DNA of 64,000 bases, from contig JAPWGK010000011.1 of NCBI GenBank assembly GCA_029641185.1, positions 868,001-932,000 of the forward strand, given 5' to 3'. Under the pieces are notes generated by a model that was given only the letters and a program-made list of their open reading frames with translations, did not search any database and was not told the origin of the DNA. This DNA is from Pseudofabraea citricarpa. Lineage: Eukaryota > Ascomycota > Leotiomycetes > Helotiales > Dermateaceae. The position numbers and the translations under genes were made by a program. Below, in pieces: positions 21,290 through 34,591 of the stretch. The stretch's first letter is position 1. Each line of letters starts with the position of its first letter.

Positions 21290-24200
21290 TTAGAGGAGGT
21301 TTACTTGACTCTGATTTGAGTGAAGACCTTGGACGCCAACTTCGCGACCGCTAGGGCTCATCTCCCTTCGCGGTGAGAGAGGTTGATCTGATGCGCCACT
21401 ACCCTTTCTGGATTTCGATTCGGCCTCTTCAGCATCAAGTCGTTTTCTCCAATCCGCAAGACTGCTACTCAGTTCTGGGGTTTTGGCTTCGGGACCAGAA
21501 TTTGTCGATGGCCGATCTTCGAAGTCAAATGTGTTGCTCATTCGGTAGTTTTTGTTCGTAGTCTCCCAGTGAGTTCGTAACGATTCAAGTTCGGTGGCAA
21601 GTGAATCAAGGGCGGTCGAGTTTCGGTTGTTAGAATCTCCAGTGCCATAAAGGGAAGAGTCTGAGAGACTCTCTTGGCCGCTGACACTACGCTGATGAGT
21701 ATTGGCAGCCCCATTCAGGTTCTCAACTTGTCGAGATTGTCGGCGGTAAGTGTCGACAGATTGCTCCACTTGATCAAGAAGTAGCGATACTTTCTGCTCA
21801 GCGTCTTGGGCTCGGCGCTCTAGCGATGCATTTTCTTGTTGTAGTTGAGCAAGGTTTAATTTGGCTTCTTGAGTGCTTTCTGTAAGCTGTCGTTGAGTAT
21901 CCTGAAGGGATTGTTTGAGCTGGTCACGCTCTTTCTGCGCGTTTTGCAACTCGGTCTTGACCTTGGTCATCTGCTGCTCAAGTTGAGACGCTGACTCGTT
22001 CATCTCTGCCTGTAAAGCCTCGATCTTCTTGTTAAGATCTGATCGCTCAGATTCCCAACCTGAAGGAGCACCCATGGCTGCGGCCTTTTCTTCGGCGTCA
22101 GCAAGTTGATCCTTCATGCGGGCATTCTCGGCCTTGTATTTCGACAATTCATCCTTCATGCGCTTGAGCATCTTCTCAGTGCCCTTGACGTAATGGACAG
22201 CGGATTGGTAGTCATTCTCCAATTGGCCCAGTTTTTCTCTATAGGCATGCTCTGCTTGTTGCTCTCTTGCCTCATAGGTCTCCTTGGTTTCTTGATGAGA
22301 GGCCATAGAAGCTGCAAGCTGCTGTTCAAGCTCGCGGTGACGAGCCAGGTCGGGTGTGTTTGAGCCAGACTGAGGACTGCCAAGGCCACGTACACGAGCG
22401 GCTCCAGCAGGGCTGATGCCACGCTCGCCCAAGATATCTTTCAGGGTGTTGTGTTGAACATGAACAGCATTTGTCTCGAGTTGTTGGTTGGCGATTTGAT
22501 ATTTCATCTCAGAATTAGCAGCCTGCAGAGTTTGTGTTTCCCGCATGTAATTCTGGAGCTGCTTTCGAATCGACATACCCTCGCGACTGGTTTGTTCCTG
22601 ATAAGCTTCCAAACCAGCGATACGTTCTTCTGCACTTCGCAACTTCTCAGAAGCAGTATCTGCAGCAGCTTGATATTTTCTCGCTAGTGCGTTGGCGGCT
22701 TGAGCCTGTCCTGTGAGTGCCAAGATGCGGTCACTGCCAGCGGTATTTTCTGTCCCCACATCTCGTGCTGCTACTTTGTCAAGACCAGCGAGCACAGCTT
22801 GACGATGAGTGCGTGCTTCAGTTGCATACTGATCAACAAGCTCTTCAGCGTCTCGTAAGCGACGTGTGGCCGTCTCGAACTCTGACATCTGGGCCTCATG
22901 TTCAGCCTTGAGCATGCTAAGTTTCGCTTCGACCTTTTCACGCTCCGTACGCTCTTCATCAAGTTTCCTCTCGAGAAGACTCTTCATATCTGCCGAGGCG
23001 GAAATGGCATCTCTCAACGACTCAAAAGTGTCACTGTTGTCTTTCGAACTTCCAAGAGCTTCTTGATATCGATGAGCTAAATCGTCCTTCTCGGCGGTAG
23101 CCAATTGTGCAGCTGCTAAGGCCTCAGCACACACAATGCCCTCTTCACGGGCTTTGATCTGGCACTCGTGGAGTTCTGCCTTGAGTCTTTCTACTTCGGA
23201 CGAGTTTTGCTGCTTGTAAGACTCGAGCTGACTCATACGACTTTGCGTAGTGCTAACTGTCTCCTCCGCCAGCTTCCGAGTTCGCTTTTCGGACTCAATT
23301 TCAGCATGTAGCATCTCAACCCTGTTCTTGAGGTCCTTTTGTTCGGCAAGAGCAGCGGCCAGCTTTCTACCAATATCATTAGACCTGTCCGCCGACATCA
23401 TACCTAAGTCACGGGCATCACTGTCGGGTTGTGGTGTGCTACTCTGGCTGCCGGTGTGAGCTGCAAGTTTTGCCTTGGCGTAAACAGCTTCGCTAACTGC
23501 TGCATCTCGTTGCTTTTCAACCTCTGCGATCTTCTTGGCTGCGAGTACAGCTTGCTTGTCTATCGAACCCTGAACGTTAGAAAGCTCAGCCTTCATCGCC
23601 AACAGTGCTTCTATGAGGGGTTTGTCTTCGTCATCGAAAGAGTCCGTATTTTGTCGGTCTAGCATAGGGCTATTTGTAGGATTGGGTGTATACCCAGCCT
23701 TTCGGGCAAGCTCAAGTTCTGAGGCATACCATGCATTACGGTTCTTCAAAATATCCAATTCTTTTAGTATCGTCACAGTCTGAGAGTTTCGAGCCGAGCC
23801 CTTTCTGCTGATTGGTGGATTGCTACCCTGCCTTCCTGATGGAGGAGGAGGAGATGTCTGACGAGGTGCTACACTGCGTAACGTTGATTCACTAATACTG
23901 TCGAGGGAGTTCTGCTGTCGACCCTGCCGTGTTCTGGACTCGGATCTGGATGAATTTCCATTGGCGACAAGTTGGGGTGGATCATCAGAGTTAACTCTTG
24001 TGAGCGCCTTAGGTGCTGGCTGTGCAGTTGGTGTACGACGTCCGTTTGTTGATGGGTTTGCTGATGCGTTCATGGATGGATTCTCCCTCGCCTGTGGGCT
24101 GTCCTTGGGGCTGGGGGAGAGTGTTCGCGCTTGTGCTTTAGAAACACTTTCTACTGACGGATTTCGAATTGAGGTATCAACGGCCGGTCCAAATCCACGC

Positions 24201-26175
24201 TCAGGCTTTCCCCGCGGGTTATTTGCAGGGTTTGCGCCGTTCGTTCTTGGTGTTGGAGCCTGCTGTTGAGGGGGAGGACCCATAGGTGCTTGCGCTACAG
24301 ATGCTCGTGGCAACCTCGAACCACCAGGTCCTTGTCCCTGTCCTTGAGCCTGACCTTGAGCTTGTGCTTGACCAGCCTGTGGACCCTGTGGTTGCGCAGA
24401 ACCTGGAGCAATACCATTCGAATCATTTCCATTCACACCCGGGGCACCAGCACCACGACCAGAAGAAGCTCCTGGGCTCGTCACGCTTTCACGTGGAGCC
24501 CCATTCAGTCTTTTTGGATCAGGAGGCCCTTGAGAACCGTCACGAGAGCTGAGTCCTCTACTAGCCCCCATACCACTCTTCTCTCCACCACTGGGTCTCC
24601 TATTAGGAACCCGTTCACCAGAAGGAGTTTGCTGGATTTGTTGATCGTTCGGGTAGCGAATCTTGCTCGTATCTAGAAGGTAGACAAGTGAAAGATCCTG
24701 TGCTTCACGTGAGACGGTAGAAGGCTCTCCCGCAAGAACGACTATCTGCTTCCCATATGCAGTCATGCTGTGCCCTGATCTTGCTGACGGTGAAGGTCCC
24801 ATATTTTGGAATGTATACCAACGTCGTGATGATATCCTGAAAGCAGCTAAATCACCTAAATCTGCGCCCTCTTCCGTTCGTCCCCCAAAGATATACATTA
24901 CGTCGTCTACGATTGCAGCAGCATGCCCTTCACGAGGTGCAGGAATATAGCCGATGCAATCGAGGGCAGTCCATGTGTTTGGAACTGGATCGTAGCACCA
25001 TACGTCGTTGAACCACTGAAATCCATTGGTACCACCGAATCTGTGATAATTAGTAAGCCTACTTGTTCTCTATTCCCCAAAAAAACTTACAAGTAGAGCT
25101 TCTCGTTATACATAACCACAGAATGATTCGTTCGCGCTGGTGGTACTTGACCAACTGGCGGACCTCCTTCATCAGTGTTCCGAATCAAGAATTCCCAACG
25201 GTTTGTAGGGACCTGTAACTGATTCAAGTCAAATGCAACCAAGTCGTTCATGAAGTAACCTTCGACCTGCCCACCAAATACATAAATCTTTGAGCCTAAG
25301 ATGTTCAAACTATGTCCGTATCGACCAGGAGGACGAGGACCTGCTGGAACTGCTCTAGACCATTGCCGGGTTGCTGAAATAATTAGTGATGTCCGCGCGT
25401 CGCAAAAAAAAACCAAAACTCACAGGTATTCAACAGATAGAGGGTCTCATCCAGAACATCTGAATCCTCCATCTTGGTGTCACCTCCGTACACAATGAAT
25501 GCATTTCCAACCAACAGACTTGCATGGCCAACTCTGGGGCCTGGACCTTCTGCAGTTGTTGCAAGTGGATAACATGCCATATTACCACCCGCTTCGACCA
25601 TCCATAAGTCTCCTTTTACTGTCGAACTCCCAATTAAGCCACCCATTAAGTAGATGTCGCCCTCCTTTGAAGCGACTGCATTAACGGCTGCCCCATACCT
25701 CGGGAAAGGACTTGGATGTGAAGTTGTGTAGGTAATTCTCCGCTGCGACCACGGGTACAATGACGCATTAGGATTCGAGGTCATTGATTGAGCTGCCGGC
25801 GCAGCGCCGCCATTTCGTAACTGTAAGTTCTGGTCAGCATTTACGGCATTTGATAGAAGATTTCCAGTTCCTGGTCGCATCAGCGATAGTAATGGCACAT
25901 ACAGCAAGATCTTGCGCCTGTTCTGAACTGGGTCCTCTGCGTCCATTAACCTGGTCAGGACTCGGGTTTGGCATGCCCGCGCCATTTAAAGAAGTAATCG
26001 AGTTGTTCACACTGCTCGACGGAGTGCCTCTTTCCTGCACAGGTGCTTTCTCCGGCTCCTTTACACGCCCGCTTGAGCTCTGGAGGGACGAGGATGATCC
26101 TGCGACAGCATTTGGCCCATCCCTCGCTGTTTGTGTCTTGTCGGCATTCTTTTTGCTTTTGAAGAGGAACGCCAT
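21290..26175 (-). CDS. teaA: Kelch-repeat, coiled-coil cell-end polarity protein (Tea1/Kel1 type)
   Basis: Four exons (26175-25903, 25820-25424, 25373-25091, 25040-21290) encode 1567 residues, all junctions in phase. Residues about 110-420 hold Kelch blades, each with a GG pair and spaced aromatics: DIYLMGGLIG, FIVYGGDT, KIYVFGGQVEG, LYLFGGTNGF, VMYIFGGRTEE, with partner motifs PRVGHAS, GRYGHS, ARTNHS, PREGHAA and ARSGHS. Then comes a Ser/Pro/Gln-rich region with alternating Gln, Ala and Gly near residues 540-570, then about 800 residues of coiled coil. This layout is that of Tea1/TeaA and Kel1, which mark growth sites and link microtubule ends to polarity machinery. The symbol follows the Aspergillus name and is by architecture, not alignment. 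Confidence 0.85.
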
Positions 26176-29121
26176 TGTGCCATTCGAGGCTGGCTGCCTC
26201 TCCGTCTATTTCAATGCGGCGCAGTAGATGGTGCTCTGCTGGAGGGCGAGAGGAGGAGGATATGTTCGAGCGACGATGGTGGTTGGAAGGGAGAGGGAGT
26301 CGTGCGAAACCTGCAGGTACTGCGTACCGGCTCAGGGATGGCTGGGGATCTGCGATGGCTCTGTATCGAGGCACGCGAAATGTGGCTTCTCAGGACGGGG
26401 TTGAAAAGCTCACTTGGACACCGACGAGCATCCGGCTATGGTGAAGGTGGTGAGTATGGCCTTTGAGGCTAATGGTGCTTTGTGATGGGAGTTGTTGATG
26501 GGCCGATTTCAAGGATGTACTCCTGGGACTCACCAAAAATTATGTCGCTTGGGTTAAGAAGAAGATCAGAGCGCCGAACCTGAGAACCTAAGAAATTAAC
26601 TTCCACGAGCGCTGGTCCATGCCTCGGGGCGTGATCAAACAAAGCAGGAAATTGTTTTGATTGTTTGCTTGAGATTGCTTTATTGTTGTTACTGTGCTGT
26701 GCTGAGATGACGGGACGCCGGTGCGATGCGGGCCTTTTGCTAATGCTAATATAACAGCAGTGGCTACTATCACCACGAGTACTACTGTCACCACCATAAC
26801 CACCACCACCACAACTCAGTCACTTTTATTGTCTACTATTATCGCCTTGCGGCCTCCTCCCACCACTCAACTCCCACTCTCCCCCTGACTCTGGCGGGCC
26901 CCCTGCCCCCCTTGTTCTTGCTTACAGGCTTACAGCACGCTTCCAATGACGAGTCCCGTCCAGAGCGGATGCAGAGGCTAAACTGAGATGGGCCTTGCAG
27001 CAAGACGTAGTGGCGCATTGGGATGCACTTGAAACAAGAGACGATCACGTTTTGTGAGCTTGTCCAACGTTAAATACAGCAAAAGGGAACGAACGAAAGG
27101 GTCCTCGTTGCGGGAACCCATCACCCATCCACCGCAGCCTGACGGGACCCCTATCGCACGAGGGGAGGGAGAGCTAGGGAGGCCGCAGGTCGCAGGCAAG
27201 AGGTGGTTTGGTGAAGGAAGAAACAGTGATGGCTCCTCTTCCGCCCTCGCTGCTGATCTTCATGCATGGCTTCCGGGGCAATGCATATCGTGCCATCCAC
27301 TGGTCTCGGTTGCTGAATGGCCACAAAAGTACCGGTACGGCAAGGCAAAGCAATGCAAGAGAGACAAGACAAGATACCAGTAGACGGACAGAGGGAGAGA
27401 GTAAGAGAAGGAGAGACGGGCGATAGAGAGGGTGAAAGACTGTAAGTCTTACATACCTGGTTCTGCGGCAGCGGCACGCACCGGGAGGGAGTCGTCGAAC
27501 AGAGGACTTGAGTCAGTCGAATAATGAGTGGCCACCTGCAAATACCAAGCTGGCCATCACATCACACATACTTACACACCACCACGACCCACGACACGCT
27601 GAATCCCCAGACTAAAACGCCTATTATCGATAAGCTTGATTGCGGCGTGCACTGTGGCGCAACAGAGCCAGACCCAGACGAGGAATATGGAAGCACAACA
27701 CCAAGACGAAGCAGCTGAATCAGTGCTGAAGGAACACAAATCCGCCGTGGCCATACATTCTTCGTTTGAAGAGTCGACTGCTTGGCGCAGGCAAAACAGA
27801 GTAAAACAACAGCATCTGATTCGCTGTGAGCCTCTTCAACCTCCTCGAACCATGGACAGCTATCAGCCTGCATTCCGCAGATTATTGTGATTAAAGATTT
27901 TTTTTTTCGTGAGGTAGCACTACCATAAGGTTTTGTGATGGTGTGAAGCAGCCACTATGCGACTGAGTTCGGAATCGCCATTGGTCGACCTCAGCCCTTC
28001 CAGCGGTTAGCCCGAGCCATCAGACACAGCTTGAGTCTTGGAGAAGTGCTTCGTCAGAGTGTATAATAATAGATGACATCTCCACTATCACAGCGGTCAC
28101 GCTGACGAGTTTAACTGGCAATTGGCGAATCCAGTTCCATGATATAGGTATGATAATAGGATGATCGCAATTGAGAGACAATCTGAATTGTGAGAACATC
28201 TGCGGAACAACTTAGACTTTGAACCCAACTTAGTGGAGAAAAAGAAAGAACAAGTGAAAATAGAAAAAGAAAATAGAATTGCAAATGCAGAAAGGGACAG
28301 ACATGAAAAACATGTTATGTAGCCCATAGCCAGATAATAAATAACGCCAGTACCGTAGACTGATGCAATACAGTATGAGATGGTAAACTCTGTCTCGGTT
28401 GCTGATTGGTCATCCAAGAAACAAGTCCTGGTGGTCGTCGAGGACTAATGAGAGGCAAAGTACTTTTTGCTTTGGCGCATCATCCCTTTGATTTCCACCT
28501 GCAGAGCAGAGCCTCTTGATCGATGGAACTGAAGAATCTGACCTGCATCCGATAGCCATGCAGAACTTGCAATTGCCCTTCTCTATTCGCAAACGTCTAC
28601 CATGGTACTGGTACTGGGGACTGGATATGGAACTCGGCAGCGGCAGCACGCTTTCTTTCACCGCCGCGGCAGAAATAAGCATCACTCTGAAAGAGATTAG
28701 CCTCGACTATCTCCGATTAGCTTCTATCAACGGAACTTCATCGAGAGTGAGTGACCTGAGGACATCCCGAATAGGCTCCTGTGCGAGGAACTCTTGCTGG
28801 CTCCATCTCTGCCAACCGTGTGTTGAGTCCTTTGCTGTGGCGCACAACGACCGCCGTCAGCCTCATAGACACCGAGGCAAGCATCCTGATAGCGATTCGG
28901 CGTGCACTCGTTGTATGTCGCATTTGTTTGACGTCCTAGACACTGACGTTGTACCAGCTCGAGTAATTCGAATTTGACCCCGCCAGACCCTATCGCTGCC
29001 ATCAACATCCACACAATATACAGGCGGCTGGGTAGATATCTCCTACTCCTCCTGCCACCTCTTTCCTATATTTCTGCCCGTGTAAGCTTCGATGCTCTAA
29101 ACGAGCGAGATCTGTTCTGCG
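26176..29121. promoter_or_regulatory. 2.9-kb bidirectional region between Kelch and Raptor genes
   Basis: Both flanking genes start outward from here. It contains repeats of CACCAC around 26770-26815, an AG-rich block at 27370-27430, and an 11-T run near 27896. Open frames of up to 153 codons exist but have no splice-supported partners or domains. A pyrimidine-rich segment about 29040-29080 probably belongs to the Raptor leader. Confidence 0.4.
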
Positions 29122-32100
29122 ATGACTGCCGTTGCGGTTCAACCAGGCGCCCACCGCCCTCCATATAATCCCCGGAATTCACCTCATTCCTCCAATGTGT
29201 CTCCGCAGCAGTCGCGTCCCCAGAGCTACACATCTGCTGGCCCATCGCGGCGCGCAGAGCCGGAGCCAAACCTCATGAATGGAGGTTCAAATGGAGCGAA
29301 CGGTGTGAATACGCCAGTAGAGAACCAGCGCACAGCCATGAGCAACGGCTACACACAAAACGGGATCACGTCTGATAGTAGACAGAGGCAGATGTCGAGT
29401 GCTAGTACGTCGACCGAGACAGAGCAGGGTTTAAATCGTAGATTATCTTTGCAGTTGCGGCCAGCTACCGCTACAACTGCTGAGTCTTCTCAGGATGATT
29501 CCGATCTAGAAAGGACGAGGCGGCCGAGGAGAGGTCTGTTGCATCGATCGAAGAGCGACTATGGCCCTAGAGGCGACGACGTAGAATCGCAGGCGGAAGA
29601 GGATGTTCAGGACTGGGGTGCGCGTCATGGTTTTGAGGATCACTATGCCTCGGAAGAGTATGTGTCCCAGCTAGCAAGTGTGAGTCGCTCCTTCCTTATT
29701 CTGAATTTTGTATACTCGCCCTCGCCCTCTCCTTAGCGCCTGATTGTTCCGCGCCCTTTTTCTATCTTCATCAACCCGGTTATTTCGTTGCACATCTTGT
29801 TTTACGCAATAATCTACTTGCAATGGCTGTGTTCTACCCCTGCGTATCCGACGCTCTTCGGCGTGCTATAAGTGCGGACATCGACGAAGAGGACGAGGAC
29901 GAAGGAGTGCTCGTCTTCGAATTGTATCCGCCGACTGGACAAGGTGCCTATCCTTATAATGAGAACCTGGCCAAGTTCAGACATCTAGTCAGAAAGTGCA
30001 TTGGTATAGCGATGACATGGAGGGCGCATTTGCAGAACAGTCGCGATCATGTTGCGCACCAAAAAGCGCTTTCTATTTGGCCTTCGCCAGGATTTGAAAG
30101 CAATCAAGATGCTGACACTCTTTTGATTGAGCAGAATTGGTACATGTACTGGGACGAGAAACGCCATGCTACAAACGGCAATCCAAAATCTGTCGCCTAT
30201 GAGCTTCAAGATTGGAGGATGAAAGACAGGCTCAAAACGGTATCTGCAGCATTGGCGATCTGTCTCAATATTGGAGTAGAGCCTCCTGACCAGTTGAAGA
30301 CAACCCCAGGCGCAAAGCTTGAGGCGTGGCAAGATCCAACCCAACCACCTGTTCAGAAAGCCCTGGAATCAATCGGAAAGGCTCTTCAAGCACAGTATGA
30401 AAGCCTCGCAATTCGGACTCGCTACAAGCAATATCTGGATCCTTCCGTAGAGGAGACGAAGAAGTTTAGTGTGTCACTGCGACGGAATGCAAAGGAGGAA
30501 CGAGTTCTTTTCCACTACAATGGCCATGGCGTACCCAAGCCGACCAGTTCGGGCGAGATATGGGTTTTTAACAAAAACTACACGCAGTATATTCCAGTGT
30601 CACTCTTCGATCTCCAAACATGGCTGCAGGCGCCTACGTTCTTTGTTTGGGACTGCTCGGATGCGGGAAACATCTTGAACAACTTTGAACGTTTTGTTAT
30701 CAAGCATGAGGAAGAAGAGGAGGAAAAGTCTGCACAGGACCCTAATCACGTCCGTATAAGTTTCCGCCCATACATTCATCTTGCGGCATGCAATGTCAAG
30801 GAGAACCTTCCAACGAATCCAAAACTTCCTGCAGATATCTTCACGTGTTGTCTCACCACCCCTATTGAGATGGCGCTATGGTTCTTCGTACTCCAAAACC
30901 CATTGCCCTCCAAAATCACCCCAGAACGCGCAAAGAAGCTCCCTGGAAGATTACAGGAGAGAAGAACTCCATTAGGAGAGCTGAATTGGATCTTCACAGC
31001 AATCACGGATACGATAGCATGGACGACACTACCACGACCATTATTCCGCCAATTTTTCAGGCAAGATTTGATGGTTGCAGCTTTATTTCGAAATTTTCTA
31101 TTATCTCAGAGAATCATGTCCGCTTATGGATGCCATCCTCAGTCGCATCCTCAACTTCCTGATACGCATCAGCATCCACTCTGGGAGAGTTGGGATCTTG
31201 CAGTTGAAATGGCTCTCTCGCAGTTGCCTAGCTTGGAACAGAAGGAAGCTGGCACCCTCCCTGAGTACGAGTACGTAAACTCAAGCTTCTTCACCGAGCA
31301 ATTAACAGCATTTGAAGTCTATTTGTCACAAGGTGCTGTAACCCATAAAGCTCCAGACCAGCTTCCAGTAGTTCTACAAGTCCTTCTTAGTCAACAGCAT
31401 CGAGTTAGAGCCTTGATTCTCCTCGGAAAGTTCTTGGATATGGGTCCTTGGGCAGTCAATCTGGCACTTAGCATAGGAATATTTCCATATGTTCTGAAGC
31501 TCCTTCAGTCAGCAGCCAACGAGCTGAAGCCCGTCATGGTTTTTATATGGACGCGGGTTCTTGCTGTGGACCTTAGCTGTCAAACGGACCTTCTCAAAGA
31601 TAGTGGATACAACTACTTCGCTTCTATTCTCAAACCAACTGAAGGACTTCCTGTCGATGCTGCACACACTATTGAACACAAGGCTATGTGCGCTTTCATC
31701 CTTGCCATGTTATGCAATGGTTACAAGCAAGGTCAGCATGTTGCTAATACATCTGAGATCATGACTTACTGCTTGGTTCACGTTGAGAATACCGAGAATC
31801 CGCTACTGCGGCAATGGGCGTGCCTGTGCATAAGTCAACTATGGGATGACTTGCCAGAGGCAAAGTGGCGTGGAATACGTGAAAACGCAACCAAGATATT
31901 AATCAGGTTGTCTCGAGATGCCTGTTGTGAGGTCCGAGCAGCTATGTTGTTTGCCATGACAACATTCCTAGGTATCCCTGATCTTACCGATGAGGTAGCG
32001 AGACTTGAAGAAGAGATATCTTGGTCTGTAATCGAGATGGCTAACGATGGAAATTCAATGGTCCGGAAGGAACTCTTGGTCTATCTGTCGAAGTTTGTCC

Positions 32101-34065
32101 GCCGGTACGAAAATAAGTTCTGGGTTGCAGCTTACGAGCAACTGCAAGAAGAGCGTGAATATCGCCAATTCCCTCCGCCAGAAGATGGAAACGACCACAA
32201 AATGGGCCTGCATTATGCTAGAGCAGACAATCGCAATAGAGATGGTACCATCAAAGCAACTGCCCATGGACTTGCCCACAATTCTATATTTGCAGCAGTC
32301 TGGAAGCATGTTTATATCATGAGTGTTGATCCACACCCAGAGGTTCAAAGAAATGCAACTATAATCATCGATGCTGTCCATGATTCAATGTTACACTCTC
32401 CCTTAGGTGGCCCAGCCCAGATTTTGATGGATGATATTCGTCGTACGATGAAGTCGGCTGCAGCTACCCGTCATCACGTTGACACGAGGCCGAGTACACC
32501 GACGCAGCAGGTCTTCCCTGCGGAGGCATCGCATCCTCAGCCAGGATTACTCAAGAGAACTGCAAGCTCTTTCTTTACTTTGGCATCGCTTGTAGTGGGA
32601 GGTACAGCAAGTACCGAAAGCTCTCCTGAACACAACCGGATGAATCCACCCAAATCACCAGGACCTCAAAAAAGTCCCCTTCCTGCACGACCACGTGTAC
32701 CAGCTGATTGGGCACCCCCGCCTGAACAAAATGATACTGCAACTACCCCTGGTATGTACCATTTGGCGAAGGAGCCGATGTCTGGTGGATTCCAGCCACG
32801 ACAGACCTCTGTGCCACCAACAATACCACTACAAAGCACCTTCTTGGATTGGTCAATTGAATACTTCCGTGAACCACAGATGAAGCCCAACGAAGCAGAA
32901 GAGCCTGGTAGCACAGATTATAACGAGCGACTCTGGAGAAGATCTCGGAATGAGGCTATCCTTCGTGATACCCAACCCCAGAAAGACTTTGCTGGGAACA
33001 ACAAATGGAGCAACCCTGCTGGCTTTTTCAACAATGGTAGTCAACCAATGAAGATGACACTTCATCAATTTGAAGATCACTTGGCTGTATCAGATGACCG
33101 AGATACTGTCTGTGTATGGGATTGGAAAACAAACAGCCGCCTTAGTCGATTCTCGAACGGCAACCCTGTGGGTTCAAAGATTAGCGATCTCAAATTCATC
33201 AACGAAGATGATCAAGCTTTCTTGATGACTGGAGCCTCAGACGGTGTCATTCGAATCTACAGACATTATGACTCAGATAAGAAGATCGAAGTTGCCTCAG
33301 CCTGGCGAGCCCTTACCCATCTCGTGCCCAGTAATGTGAATTCAGGAATGGTTTTTGATTGGCAGCAAGTATCTGGCAAGCTTCTTGTTGCAGGTGATGT
33401 CAAGGTGATCAGAGTATGGGCCGCAGCTCCTGAAGTCTGTATTGTTGACATCCCAGCACGATCTGGCTCTTGTGTCACCTCGCTAACATCAGATCAAATG
33501 ACGGGCAACATTTTTGTGGCTGGGTTTGGTGATGGCGCGATTCGAGTTTTTGATTCACGTCTGAGACCTCAGGAAGCTATGGTCAAGAAATGGAAGGACA
33601 ATGACGACAGACAGTGGATTAAAGCTGTTCATATGCAGAGAGGAGGGCAACGCGAGCTTGTTTCAGCAAACCGTAACGGAAAAGTCAAACTCTGGGACAT
33701 TCGTGCAGATAAACCATTGCGGACGATTCTAACGACCAGTGAAACATTGAGAACCGCTAGTACGCATGAACATCTTCCAGTATTTGCTGTGTAAGTTTCC
33801 TTATCACACTATAATTGCCACATTGCTAACGTTTAACAGTGGCACTGCAAATCATGCGGTTAAGGTCTATAATTTTGACGGAAGAGAACTATCACGAATT
33901 GAGCCATATTCTGGTTTCTTACACCAGAACAGCAAAACTCCTATCTCTGCCACCGCGTTCCATCCTCATCGCATGATGCTCGCATGTGCAGCACGAGGCG
34001 ACAATCATATCAACCTCTTCACTTGTGCGGAGAAGAAAGGGAATTCTCCAGTAGATTCGGCGTAA
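29122..34065 (+). CDS. KOG1: Raptor (Kog1/Mip1), TORC1 scaffold subunit
   Basis: Exons 29122-29679, 30135-33790 and 33840-34065 give 1479 residues. After a disordered Ser-rich N-terminus, the Raptor N-terminal caspase-like domain begins near residue 187 (YWDEKRH, then DWRMKDRLKTVSAALAICLN). It includes the pseudo-caspase parts HYNGHGVP and FVWDCSDAG. A helical HEAT/ARM region covers about 560-900, a Ser/Pro-rich linker about 960-1100, and WD40 blades run from about 1150 to the end. Raptor recruits substrates to TOR kinase at the vacuole in nutrient signalling. Intron 1 is placed 29680-30134 because this joins conserved family sequence and its 3' end has ATGCTGAC, a T-run and CAG. However, about 130 codons before that acceptor are open in the same frame, so a shorter intron is possible. 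Confidence 0.92.
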
Positions 34066-34591
34066 TTATTGGGTGCATTGTTCCAATTGTTTGAGTTATG
34101 CATGGTACATGTGGTGGGCGTTTTTTTTTTCTCTTTTTTTTTTTTTTTTAACATAGGAGTCGTTTTGATTTGGTCAGCTATGCATTCAGCGTGGATGGAG
34201 GGCTTGCAGCGTGGATTTCTCAATGCCGTCTTCCATAAGGATAGGAGTTGTTGGTTGCATCTTGCAATAGCTAGGCTATAGTTTGCCTGCTAAATTAATG
34301 AATTATAATGCGTTAAGCTCCCTGAACCACAAAGAGAAGAATTTTGAGATTTGAATCCTGCTGAGTACAAAGCTATAGAGATATTCTTGATTCATTTAAT
34401 ACTCCAGAAATTCGTCAGCAAAGAGTAGAATCAGCCTTGCGCTCAGCCTTGTTGGTGGGATGAAATCTACGCTAGACCCGATCATCGCACAACCTCGCCG
34501 AGTGCGTCAACTTTTTTATGACTCCACCATCACCAGGTACATAATTGAGTCTCCCCGCCTCGCAGACTGCTCACAACACATACAAGAAACA
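34066..34591. other. Intergenic region between Raptor and AspRS genes
   Basis: A long T-rich run (34119-34150) lies in the probable 3' untranslated region of Raptor. The remainder should hold the AspRS promoter and leader. An in-frame ATG at 34460 would extend AspRS by 44 residues. Confidence 0.5.

Noticed and set aside
20732..21319. 195-codon Lys-rich open frame
   Set aside because: It consists mainly of A-runs in the probable 3' region of the Kelch gene.
27890..28010. T-run followed by GTTCGGAATCG and small dyads, a possible Pol III RNA gene
   Set aside because: No cloverleaf, 5S-like or U6-like layout could be drawn on either strand.
28516..28977. 153-codon plus-strand open frame between Kelch and Raptor genes
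   Set aside because: No domain, no splice partners, and the minus strand has equally long frames in the same place.
29823..30134. A separate Raptor start at ATG 29823
   Set aside because: It would lose the N-terminal exon, which ends in YVSQLAS and joins the conserved YWDEKRH region in phase.
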